From assembly GCA_012960105.1 (NCBI GenBank), contig DUBV01000014.1:87666-151665 (forward strand): 64,000 bases of DNA, read 5' to 3'. Below, piece by piece: positions 56,821-64,000 of this stretch. Under the pieces are notes generated by a model. The model made no database searches, was not told where the DNA came from, and saw nothing but the letters and a program-made list of their open reading frames with translations. Positions within the stretch are counted from its first letter, which is position 1; each line of letters begins with the position of its first letter. Source of the stretch: Thiotrichaceae bacterium. Lineage in GTDB: Bacteria > Pseudomonadota > Gammaproteobacteria > Eutrophobiales > Eutrophobiaceae. The translations under genes were made by a program, and so were the position numbers.

Positions 56821-57090
56821 TGGTTGTCCGAGCAGAAAAAGCATTCTCAAATTGATATGGAAATAAAACAAATTTTTTCCAAAATTATTACTCCCAAGCT
56901 CAAGATTCAACCTTATGCGCCGATAACAAATAACAAGTCATTTACGCTCTGTGTATTGCCATGAAAATAAAGGAATATTTTAAAGAAAAAAGAAACTAAT
57001 GAGTTTCCTAAACAAATTATATAAATCCTATGCCGACAAGCTACAGAACTAAATATTTACGATGTCAGATTGTATCTGAGGAATTTTTAA

Positions 57091-57564
57091 ATGAATCTTG
57101 AATTAATTAATCCCTTTATTACATCTGCATCAAATGTTATTACCACTATGGCAACAATGGAGATTAAACAAGGTGAAGCCCTTCAATGCACTGACCTACC
57201 ACCTGCTGATATCACCGGTATTCTAACGATGGTCTCTGACCGCGTAGAAGGGGTACTAGCTGTTTCGTTTACTAAACCGGTAATTTTTGAATTAACAAAA
57301 CGCTTACTTGGCATTGAACCGACAGATATAGATGAAATCGTTGAAGATATGGTGGGTGATATAACGAATATGGTCTACGGTAGCGCAAAAACTATACTCG
57401 ATGAAGAAGGCTATAATTTTGACATGGTTATTCCAGACGTTATTCAGGAAGCCGATATAGCTATAGATTTCCCCAGAGATAGTATGATCGCTGCAGTAAC
57501 ATTTGAAACAGAGGCAGGTGAATTCCACGTCTTAATTTCATTTGAGGGTGGTGCGCTACAGTAA
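57091..57564 (+). CDS. cheX: CheX-family chemotaxis phosphatase
   Basis: A 157-residue CheC/CheX-like protein that dephosphorylates CheY. The active helix reads VEDMVGDITNMVYGSAKTIL, giving D90-x2-N93 where CheX usually has ExxN (GELTN). The substitution is conservative but affects the catalytic acid. It has no chemotaxis neighbours; the nearest CheY-like gene is 14.5 kb away. GAGGAATTTTTAA precedes the ATG. Confidence 0.87.
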   Translation: MNLELINPFITSASNVITTMATMEIKQGEALQCTDLPPADITGILTMVSDRVEGVLAVSFTKPVIFELTKRLLGIEPTDIDEIVEDMVGDITNMVYGSAKTILDEEGYNFDMVIPDVIQEADIAIDFPRDSMIAAVTFETEAGEFHVLISFEGGALQ

Positions 57565-57727
57565 GCTACATTAATTATGCTCTAAAGATGATTCTATAGG
57601 CCATGTACTTTAGCCAAGAAGCTTGGTTATTATCAATGAGCAGCCGCATAAACTATCCACATATAAAATTCAATAGGCCAAGCTATAATATCGAGCACCC
57701 AAGCAAACGGTAACACCAGATATCACA

Positions 57728-57888
57728 ATACTGTTCCACGTTGACGATAATAAGATGCTTTCATAGAGGATCTTGGCGCAACACTGAAAGAACTTGATAT
57801 GGCTGATGATTTAATTGAAGAAGTAAAATATATTGCTAAATCTACAAGAAATGAAGTCCTTAATAAGACAGATAATTTATCTATATAA
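57728..57888 (+). pseudogene. truncated hemoglobin (group 1) remnant
   Basis: The frame from 57754 reads DAFIEDLGATLKELDMADDL, then IEEVKYIAKSTRNEVLNK, the C-terminal half of a group 1 truncated hemoglobin, ending at TAA 57886-57888. Just before, another frame gives HVDDNKM, which would fit immediately upstream if a few bases had been lost between two GATG repeats. The heme-pocket half is not recognisable. The rest of 57565-57963 holds nothing clear. Confidence 0.6.
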
Positions 57889-57963
57889 AGTTAACTAATT
57901 TTTTGGTGAATTTCATTTTGGAGGATTAAATAACTCAAAAATGAAAGACTCTATTTACTTTAA

Positions 57964-58575
57964 TTAGTTATTAACAATAGTTCTAAACGTTAAATTAACT
58001 CTTGGCTTATTTATCATTTTTGTCGGAGGTAAACTATGTAACCAATGAGTTTGGGTTGTTCCCTTCATAAGAAGCAAACTACCATTCTGTAAAAATTGTG
58101 AAACCGTTTGTTTACTCCACTTGTGTTTAAAACTGAATTTTCGCTCTGCGCCAAAGCTTAAAGAAGCAATAGCACCATTTTTTTTCAAATCAATTTCCCC
58201 GTCACTATGCCAGCTCATACCCTCGCTGCCATCATGATAGAGATTTAGTAAGCAAGAATTAAATGACTCATTCGTTACCTGTTCAACTAAAGTCTTGAGT
58301 GTTATTAATTCCTCAGTCCAAGGCGAGGCCTGTTTAGTCGTATTAGAATAGGTATATTCATAAGCTTGATCTCCATACCAGGCAATTTTTCGCTTAGTGA
58401 CAATACGCTTGCCAAAGATAATTGCCTCATCTTTTTTCCATTCAATATTATTTAACAGCTTATCTAAATGACGATTTGCTTCGACTAAAGACATTAACGT
58501 GCCGTAATAATTGACCTCGCCATCCTTATGCAACAAATTCCCTAGTTGCCCAGGGATGTCATCAAATAAATCCAC
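57964..58575 (-). CDS. AlkB-like 2-oxoglutarate/Fe(II) dioxygenase
   Basis: A 203-residue DNA/RNA alkylation-repair-type dioxygenase resembling the ALKBH2/ALKBH3 layout. Iron ligands are in MSWHSDGEID (H, D) and QTHWLHSLPP (distal His); the 2-oxoglutarate Arg is in PRVNLTFR. Substrate-side elements RKIAWYGDQAYEYTYS and CLLNLYHDGSEGMSWHSD match the family. It stands alone. Confidence 0.93.
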   Translation of the reverse strand: MDLFDDIPGQLGNLLHKDGEVNYYGTLMSLVEANRHLDKLLNNIEWKKDEAIIFGKRIVTKRKIAWYGDQAYEYTYSNTTKQASPWTEELITLKTLVEQVTNESFNSCLLNLYHDGSEGMSWHSDGEIDLKKNGAIASLSFGAERKFSFKHKWSKQTVSQFLQNGSLLLMKGTTQTHWLHSLPPTKMINKPRVNLTFRTIVNN

Positions 58576-58695
58576 TTATCATATTTCCATTTTATTCATT
58601 AATGGATGTGTAACTTAACAGATGAGAGAGTCATCCGTCATTTTAATTGTAAAAACGGATGTAACGCATGCTAACAAGATTTTTAACTTGCACTT

Positions 58696-59539
58696 CTAGT
58701 TAATAGAGGCAAGTAATTGATCGCAAATATCTTTGAAGTTAGTTTCACTTAAACCAAAATAATAGAGTGCAAATTCCTTAATTTTTGGCCACTCGTAATC
58801 ATTTTGTTTTCTTTCCATATTGACCACATATTCAGAAACTTTCATTATCAATGATTAATTTTCGTGCTTCCTGATCGTATTTAAAATCATCTGCAATAAT
58901 ATATTCGATATCGTGATGATATAAGCATGCTTCTCGGAAGCTTTTTTCCATACCCCATTTTTTTGAGACAAGATAACTCACAATAGTGTGATTGGTATTA
59001 AAATGTTCATCTTCCAGTTCTGTAAAAGCTCTTAAATCTGTATTGTTTTGTTCAGTAAGTACATCTTTATAATTTGAATATTTTTTCGCCAGAATTAGTA
59101 TACCGGCATCCTTAAATAATCCAAATGCGTATGCCTGTGTCGGCGATGATATACATAATTCCTTGGATAAAATAGAACATAGTTTTGCCGTGTCAGCCGA
59201 AAGTCCCCAATATGTAGGCATAGGAATAAAATCCGTGCCACTCATCTGCGCTCTGAATTTAATGCAAGCAATATTTGTCGCTAGATTATCAACACCTATC
59301 AAGGAAACAGCATGTTTAATCGTTTTAATTTCACAACGCATGCAAAAATAGGGAGAATTAATTAATTTTAATACCGAAGAGAAAAGACCGCCATCTTGTA
59401 TGATCTTATCTGAGATGACATCCAGATCCGGGGTTTCCTTAGCAATTTCATTTTGTACGGCAATAAGTATTTCTGGCTGAGCGGGAATCTTCAAATCATC
59501 ATGAAAATCCTTAGCTAGAGCTAAACATAATTCAGGCAT
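58696..59539 (-). pseudogene. HDOD-domain signalling protein with a C-terminal frameshift
   Basis: The main frame (235 residues) is an HDOD domain: PAQPEILIAVQNEIAKETPD, then SVLKLINSPYFCMRCEIKTI and SLIGVDNLATNIACIKF. It stops early at 58832. A shifted frame continues EYVVNMERKQNDYEWPKIKE, then FALYYFGLSETNFKDICDQL, the usual C-terminal helices, to TAG at 58696-58698. An extra T in the TTT at about 58846 explains the break; the 844-base span fits one inserted base. HDOD proteins commonly relay c-di-GMP or stress signals. Confidence 0.8.
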
Positions 59540-59795
59540 TGTTATCTTCTTATATTGATAGGAATCACTATATGAATAACGCCCAAAAATAAAATTTCTT
59601 GAGGTCTTTTTGGGACGTTTTTTATTACAATAGTTGCATTTATATATGTTATTACATCATTCTGATTAATAAAGTTCCGTAAACTACTCAATATAAGGAA
59701 CAATTTATTTGATTAGAAATGAAAATCTAGAAAATAATTAAAAATATTTAATGCCCAAAACAGGACAATTACCGAGAAGAAACAAGAACCCTACC

Positions 59796-60005
59796 TCAGG
59801 CTTCTTTCTGCAATGAATCATCCTGTATATCTTTAGAGAATAGTGCTACAGAACTGCACATCACCCAGTATATTTGACCTACTTCAGGATTTTCTATTTT
59901 GCTTTTTAGATGTTCATTTGCAAGGTAAATACACCCTTCATTTTCAACTGTCCCTTCTATGACTAAGGCGTCATCCAAATAAACTAGTACAACTCGACCT
60001 TGCAT
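59796..60005 (-). CDS. small uncharacterised beta-rich protein
   Basis: A 69-residue product from the ATG at 60005 (an in-frame TTG at 60023 would give 75). The sequence MQGRVVLVYLDDALVIEGTV alternates hydrophobic residues like a small beta barrel, then turns charged. No family is recognised. It stands alone with a CAGAG element before the ATG. It may be real, but support is limited to composition and start context. Confidence 0.5.
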   Translation of the reverse strand: MQGRVVLVYLDDALVIEGTVENEGCIYLANEHLKSKIENPEVGQIYWVMCSSVALFSKDIQDDSLQKEA

Positions 60006-60192
60006 CAGCTCTGTATGCTTCAATTATATAGACGATAAAACCAACGAAACCGTTTCCATAGAATTATTTTTCATTCCAACATGTCATTTTTGATAGCTGA
60101 CATTCTGTTTTCACAGTATACGAGTAATAAAGCCCTACCTTCATCAATCGAATTCCTTTCATTAATAGAACCGTAAGACATAGTCATCATAA

Positions 60193-60206
60193 TTGATTTG
60201 GATCAA
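60193..60206. promoter_or_regulatory. FNR-type box upstream of the macro-domain gene
   Basis: TTGATTTGGATCAA matches the FNR consensus TTGAT-N4-ATCAA perfectly. It is 63 bases before the start at 60270. If centred at -41.5, transcription would begin near 60241, just after an AT-rich TTTATACATAAT stretch, a class II activation layout. Confidence 0.6.
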
Positions 60207-60269
60207 TAACAGTCCTCGCGATCTTGCTAGATTTTATACATAATATTTAACTTCATAAGGATAACTTAT

Positions 60270-60776
60270 ATGATTTATCAAGTTTCGGGCGACATCCTAC
60301 TCAGCAAAGCTCAGCTTATCGCTCATGGTGTAGCGCCTAACGATCCTATGAAACAGGGGCTAGCATTATCATTACACGAAAAATACCCATCCATGCACAA
60401 AGATTTCCACCATTGGTGTAATCAAAATCATCCAAAGCCGGGAGAGGCCTGGATATGGGGAGGTACAGAGGGTGTATGCATTGCCAACCTTTTAACTCAA
60501 GGTGGGGGTTATGGTCATGGTTCTCAACCGGAAAAAGCAACCTTAAAGCATGTCCGTGATGCTTTAAAAGCATTAGTAAAAATAATCAAAAAAGAGTCAT
60601 TTACCTCAGTTGCTATACCCAAAATTGCAACAGGTGTTGGCGGTTTACAATGGGAAGATGTTTGGTCAGTTATTCAAGTAAAATTTGAAAAATTAGATAT
60701 TCCAGTTTATGTCTATACGGAGTTTCATGCTGGTCAGCAAGGTAAAGAACCTAATCTTTTAAAAGAAAACAGATAA
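60270..60776 (+). CDS. macro-domain protein (ADP-ribose binding)
   Basis: A 168-residue single macro domain. Ligand-loop features are SGDILLSKAQLIAHGVAPND, then ANLLTQGGGYGHGSQPEKAT and AIPKIATGVGGLQWEDVW. Family members bind or hydrolyse ADP-ribose derivatives. It may be switched on without oxygen through the FNR-type box upstream. It stands alone. Confidence 0.88.
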   Translation: MIYQVSGDILLSKAQLIAHGVAPNDPMKQGLALSLHEKYPSMHKDFHHWCNQNHPKPGEAWIWGGTEGVCIANLLTQGGGYGHGSQPEKATLKHVRDALKALVKIIKKESFTSVAIPKIATGVGGLQWEDVWSVIQVKFEKLDIPVYVYTEFHAGQQGKEPNLLKENR

Positions 60777-60870
60777 TTTCAAAATACTTAAATATTTGAT
60801 TTAGTATGCTAAACCGAAAATATTTTGATGTTGTTTCAAACAGTTTTTATAAAAAATAATATTAGCCGGA

Positions 60871-61285
60871 ATGGCTGGTGGGCTAACGGAGATATTATGG
60901 ATATCAATCTATAGTCATATTAGTTCGATCAGCGCGATAAATTTCTGTGACAATTCTACCTTTCACCGCAGATTCATTTTATGCACCTATGCTTGGTGTC
61001 TTTATTCACCTCATACTTTCGGTATTATTAGCTATTGCCTTCACTGCAACCATATTAAAACCAGCAATGCTGAAATATGGCTCTACCGGAATCATGCTAA
61101 GTAGCTTTACGATATTAGCTATTGTTTGGCTTATAAATTTCTTAATTGTTCTACCTATAATCAACCCCTCATTTACAGCATTAATGCTCGTCATTATAAC
61201 TCTGGCATCTAAGCTCTTATTTGGCATAGCAATGGGAGGGGTATTAGTTAAGAACTTTTCTTATGATAATTTTGCTAATGAATAA
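60871..61285 (+). pseudogene. small integral membrane protein, frameshifted
   Basis: One frame reads MAGGLTEILWISIYSHISSI from 60871; a second frame continues VTILPFTADSFYAPMLGVFI and three further membrane segments to 61285. One extra T near 60944-60947 joins them, and the 415-base span fits one inserted base. The joined product would have about four membrane helices. The start codon is uncertain; the frame is open to 60856. Function is unknown. Confidence 0.65.
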
Positions 61286-61355
61286 TATATCTTAACTATT
61301 ATTCAGTAAGGGCTTGGCCGTGTAATCCTGGCAGTGACGTAAGTCATTGCTAAAA

Positions 61356-61718
61356 TCACTTCACAACCCATAACTTGGCAAACTCAATATCTTCATAAGA
61401 AAATAATTTTATTTCTGCTTCCACAAAATGACTGGCAATGTTTTCTGCAAAGAGTCCAATCGTTGAATCTGTAACAAGCGCTACTCGCGCTATTTTTCTA
61501 TGATGTTCTCTAATAAAATTGAGATGAGATATTAAAGCAGCGAACGATTCCCAACCTGGAAATTCTCTGGTATGAATAAGTAAACCTTTTAGTCCATTAT
61601 TCTTTTCGATATATGGATCAATAGTTTTTGTGGCTGTCTTGAAATCATCTTCCGATAAAGCCCCATGCGGATCAAGTAACGCGATACCTTTCTCCTCATC
61701 AATCTTTACTGTAAGCAT
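61356..61718 (-). CDS. SpoIIAA-like (STAS/SEC14-type) protein
   Basis: A 120-residue protein of the SpoIIAA-like family: GLKGLLIHTREFPGWESFAA, HRKIARVALVTDS and FFAHAEIK-like VEAEIKLFSYEDIEFAKLWV. The fold binds small nonpolar ligands or acts as a phospho-switch; the role is unknown here. The start is 2 bases from the upstream lipoprotein stop, so they are co-transcribed. Confidence 0.87.
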   Translation of the reverse strand: MLTVKIDEEKGIALLDPHGALSEDDFKTATKTIDPYIEKNNGLKGLLIHTREFPGWESFAALISHLNFIREHHRKIARVALVTDSTIGLFAENIASHFVEAEIKLFSYEDIEFAKLWVVK

Positions 61719-61720
61719 AT

Positions 61721-62035
61721 TTAATTATCAAAATTACTATAAATATCCTGTGAGATTTCGCTGTATTCCGCTGGTAAAAACATAAGTGGATTGACACGAA
61801 GAACGATAGAAGGACAATGCAATGCATCTGTATCAACAGGATTTTCCAAAATCCAGTCTTGCTGAAACTTCTCTGCTAACCCAGACTCATAGCCTTTAAG
61901 ATAAACGCCTCTGCCAAATACGATCCAGTGATTTTTATCGTTTCCTGCATAAGCTGCCTGATAGCCTGTTTGGTAATCACTACAACCAGAAAGCATAAAA
62001 AAGAAAATAAAGAGAGGTATTTTTAAAATATTCAT
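61721..62035 (-). CDS. small lipoprotein
   Basis: A 104-residue protein with lipobox FMLSGC. The mature part begins CSDYQTGYQAAYAGNDKN and contains GRGVYLKGYESGLAEKFQQ, the GYxxxY/GYxxG pattern also seen in the lipoprotein at 63538-63808. No family is recognised. It directly precedes the SpoIIAA-like gene. Confidence 0.7.
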   Translation of the reverse strand: MNILKIPLFIFFFMLSGCSDYQTGYQAAYAGNDKNHWIVFGRGVYLKGYESGLAEKFQQDWILENPVDTDALHCPSIVLRVNPLMFLPAEYSEISQDIYSNFDN

Positions 62036-62110
62036 TTTAATTATAATTATAGTTCATGAGTTTTAAGTTAACTTATAGATTTTTGATTCTCACCCAATAG
62101 TTAATATCTT

Positions 62111-62425
62111 TTAATTATAAAATGGAGAACTCATATCCTTACTTGCGGCAGCGACGACATCTCCATTAAACAGCTTTACAGACAAATTGCCGTTAATCTG
62201 TTGCGAGAATGGGATCAGTAAATCATCAATGTATTTTTGATCAAGATCTAAAGATGAAAACTCATAAAACCCACCAACAGTATGGTTATTAATACCGCTG
62301 AGCCATGTCTTTGACCTCAACCCCTCAAACTTCTTCATCTCAGGGTTTATAGGTGCCCAATCAATCTCATCAAAAGGAACCGAGTCTTGATATTCAGCAT
62401 AAAGAAAGACTTTTTCCAGTTTCAT
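62111..62425 (-). CDS. YdhR-like small protein (ferredoxin-like fold)
   Basis: A 104-residue protein whose central stretch FEGLRSKTWLSGINNHTVGG, followed by FYEFSS, resembles YdhR/antibiotic-biosynthesis-monooxygenase-type dimeric alpha-beta barrels. No catalytic residues are assignable. GGAGGTAG precedes the ATG, a strong ribosome site. Confidence 0.6.
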   Translation of the reverse strand: MKLEKVFLYAEYQDSVPFDEIDWAPINPEMKKFEGLRSKTWLSGINNHTVGGFYEFSSLDLDQKYIDDLLIPFSQQINGNLSVKLFNGDVVAAASKDMSSPFYN

Positions 62426-62487
62426 CTGCCTACCTCCAAAATAAGAAGTTGCCTATGCAAGTAAGATAAACTTTAAAAGTTAAACAC

Positions 62488-62946
62488 TTATAGTAAGCAA
62501 CTATGACCATTAATATCTTTAGTACTAAAACATTTTTCAACATAGGCTTCAGTAAATAATATATTCAACGCTAACTCAATATTATTGAAAATATCTTTAG
62601 TCTCATTAGAGTATGACGTTGACATTAGAATAATTTTCTTTCGTGATATTTCGACGTCTATATTCATATTGCGATCACTGTATTTCTGTTTGAATGCAGC
62701 AACTCTGGATTTCGTTAATAATGGCGATCCCCAATCATATTTTTTTTCAAAGCCTAAATTTCCTAACATATCTTCCAATATTTCCTCGAAAGGTTGAGAG
62801 AATTTATTCTCAATATCAGCTTGATAATTTACTTTATAGATAATCCAATGACCAAAACCTGAACTACTCATAATTCCAGATAGTCCTCCCGAACAAGCTG
62901 ATAGAATTAATGTAGCAATTATAATAATAACAGCATTACGAAGCAT
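62488..62946 (-). CDS. small lipoprotein of unknown function
   Basis: A 152-residue protein from the ATG at 62946, chosen because it follows AAGG and puts lipobox LILSAC 17 residues in; an in-frame codon at 63006 would add 20 residues. The body has SQPFEEILEDMLGNLGFEKK and ends with two cysteines. No family is recognised. It is divergent from the next lipoprotein gene. Confidence 0.7.
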   Translation of the reverse strand: MLRNAVIIIIATLILSACSGGLSGIMSSSGFGHWIIYKVNYQADIENKFSQPFEEILEDMLGNLGFEKKYDWGSPLLTKSRVAAFKQKYSDRNMNIDVEISRKKIILMSTSYSNETKDIFNNIELALNILFTEAYVEKCFSTKDINGHSCLL

Positions 62947-63084
62947 CCTTAACTCCCCATCCTTACATTCAATTAAACATAGTAAAAAAAGCATTAAATG
63001 GCTCAATTTCTTATGATTTTAGTGTATATTTACATTCAAACAATTAACTAAATTTAATATTCAAATATATCATCAACATAAACC

Positions 63085-63435
63085 ATGAATAGCCTATATA
63101 GAAATTTATTTGTCATTTTTAGTTTTATTACACTGATTACTGCATGTAGTAGTCAGATATCTGTTGATGATGTAACAGATAATAAAGTCGTAATCAGCGC
63201 CCCACCAGAAAAATTCACTGAAGCTTACGATATGGCAAAAAGAGAATGTCAAAAAAATACCAAAATTGCCCAATATATTACCGATGAGACTTCTGACTTA
63301 AATGAAGTTGCATTTAATTGTATCAGTGCAGAAGAACTAGCCGCGGCTGAAGCTGCAGAAACACAGACCGATGAAGTAGAATCTGGAACCGGGCTTGAAC
63401 CACAATTAGATACTGAAGAAGAATCTACTGAGTAA
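63085..63435 (+). CDS. small acidic lipoprotein
   Basis: A 116-residue protein with lipobox LITAC. The mature part includes FTEAYDMAKRECQKNTKIAQ and ends in an acidic, Ala/Glu-rich tail (EAAETQTDEVESGTGLEPQ). No family is recognised. It faces away from the preceding lipoprotein across 138 bases. Confidence 0.7.
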   Translation: MNSLYRNLFVIFSFITLITACSSQISVDDVTDNKVVISAPPEKFTEAYDMAKRECQKNTKIAQYITDETSDLNEVAFNCISAEELAAAEAAETQTDEVESGTGLEPQLDTEEESTE

Positions 63436-63537
63436 AAAAGTCACTAGATTTAATCCGTCCCTCAAAATAACAGTACCGTTCAATTACCAACCCTATTACT
63501 TCAATAGTCATCCCATAGACTATAATAGCCGTAAATT

Positions 63538-63808
63538 ATGAATAAAATTATTTTCTCATGTCTATTAATCGTATTACTTCAGGGATGTAGTCCTAGCGCC
63601 GAAACTAATTATAAAGCAGGGTATGATGACGGTTACGCAGAAGCGTTATAACACTGTATGTAAATTTGACAATTCTCCCATACAAGGTGACTGGAGTAAT
63701 AAGGATTACATAAAAGGCTATAGCGCAGGCCAATTAGATGGAGCTTCAAAAGCTAACTACGCTATAAGCGCTAAAAGTTGTAAGAAAAATGGTTTTTTTA
63801 ATCGTTAA
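63538..63808 (+). pseudogene. small GYxxGY lipoprotein, frameshifted
   Basis: The first frame MNKIIFSCLLIVLLQGC has a lipobox and reads NYKAGYDDGYAEAL before a stop. A second frame continues YNTVCKFDNSPIQGDWSNKD, then YIKGYSAGQLDGASKA, to 63808. Removing one T at 63646-63647 joins them, and the 271-base span fits one inserted base (89 residues). A TATAAT lies about 15 bases upstream. The GYxxGY repeats resemble the lipoprotein at 61721-62035. Confidence 0.7.
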
Positions 63809-63937
63809 TCTTAGTGTTCAAATTTTTTATTAAATAATGATAAGTTTAAATATCGGCTTATCTTTTTTGTGATTATCCATGTTCAATGAAGAAGTTCCTT
63901 TTTTTTATACCCCCCCGCTCTGCTTACCAGTCTTTTT

Positions 63938-64000
63938 ATGGAAACAAATGCAGGCAATACTTCTGAACTTGGATTGCCTATAGGATTAATTTTCTATTAT
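63938..64000 (+). CDS. possible gene start running off the window
   Basis: An open frame from ATG 63938 reads METNAGNTSELGLPIGLIFY to the window edge; upstream codons are also open for a short distance. It is too short to assign, and the ribosome site is poor. Confidence 0.2.
   Translation, partial: METNAGNTSELGLPIGLIFYY

Noticed and set aside
56999..57052. 17-residue frame MSFLNKLYKSYADKLQN before cheX
   Set aside because: Too short, weak ribosome site, and no family recognised; could be a leader but cannot be supported.
60900..60920. Single ATAGTCAT words near 60180, 60912 and 63505
   Set aside because: They are unpaired and lack the 12-base period of the 55 kb sites; single 8-mers are expected by chance in AT-rich DNA.
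1..64000. CRISPR arrays, tRNA or rRNA genes, prophage or intact transposases
   Set aside because: I looked for spaced direct repeats, cloverleaf ends and transposase motifs and found none that hold up; a tRNA or Rfam scan would be decisive.

Overview
This 64 kb window is AT-rich and looks like the chromosome of a gammaproteobacterium. The lineage call rests on the gene set: fused ArgA, ClpA, RNase G, YhdP, RsgA, an EF-P-like EfpL/YeiP with the lineage-typical arginine, and ArfB. A genus cannot be named from sequence alone. No rRNA, tRNA, CRISPR array, prophage or intact transposase was seen.

Layout. 1-7.2 kb: 3' end of clpA, a broken PAS-GGDEF gene, argE-argA and ilvD. 7.3-12.9 kb: an exporter remnant, then two paralogous Ser/Thr kinase-cNMP-binding proteins flanking a CBS-pair gene and pgi, then a palindromic element. 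13.1-18.0 kb: a phosphonate cluster (nucleotidyltransferase, PEP mutase fused to a second nucleotidyltransferase, phosphonopyruvate decarboxylase, 2-aminoethylphosphonate transaminase). 18.2-18.6 kb: HicB with a decayed HicA. 18.6-24.7 kb: dxs and a hopanoid block (hpnH, hpnB, hpnM, mlaA). 24.8-29.8 kb: glycolate oxidase genes glcD and glcE-glcF, split by an opposite-strand REC-GGDEF gene; a 160 bp MITE with terminal repeats and target duplication sits at the glcE stop. 30-37.6 kb: rng-yhdP, a DUF1223 protein and an amino-acid:sodium symporter. 37.6-41.6 kb: a tiny lipoprotein, asnS, an unusual nucleotidyltransferase, a frameshifted metallopeptidase, tag. 42.2-43.2 kb: CheY with a CheZ-like protein. 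43.3-46.1 kb: arfB, an exonuclease, a broken MFS transporter, efpL. 46.3-53.3 kb: a phytase-like esterase, a Cache-HAMP-SpoIIE phosphatase, two paralogous secreted coiled-coil proteins sharing an apparently undescribed module, and a membrane Ser/Thr kinase. 53.6-64 kb: cold-shock protein, DUF1499 lipoprotein, VapBC-like pair, a gene-poor very AT-rich stretch with four paired 8-bp repeats, rsgA, cheX, several small or decayed genes, a macro-domain gene under a perfect FNR-type box, and a run of small lipoproteins.

How it works together. The phosphonate genes should convert PEP to 2-aminoethylphosphonate (AEP) and activate it with CTP for attachment to a lipid or glycan. The neighbouring dxs-hpn-mla genes supply isoprenoid precursor, extend hopanoids and move lipids between membranes, so the 13-25 kb block reads as an envelope-lipid region. 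Regulation is rich in c-di-GMP enzymes, three Ser/Thr kinases with a SpoIIE phosphatase nearby, and CheY/CheZ/CheX modules.

A recurring theme is broken genes. Six carry what look like simple indels (PAS-GGDEF, metallopeptidase, MFS, HDOD, a membrane protein, a lipoprotein). Others are deeper remnants (RND exporter, HicA, truncated hemoglobin, a lipoprotein-like ORF). The MFS gene also has an in-frame stop, so at least some decay is probably real rather than read error.
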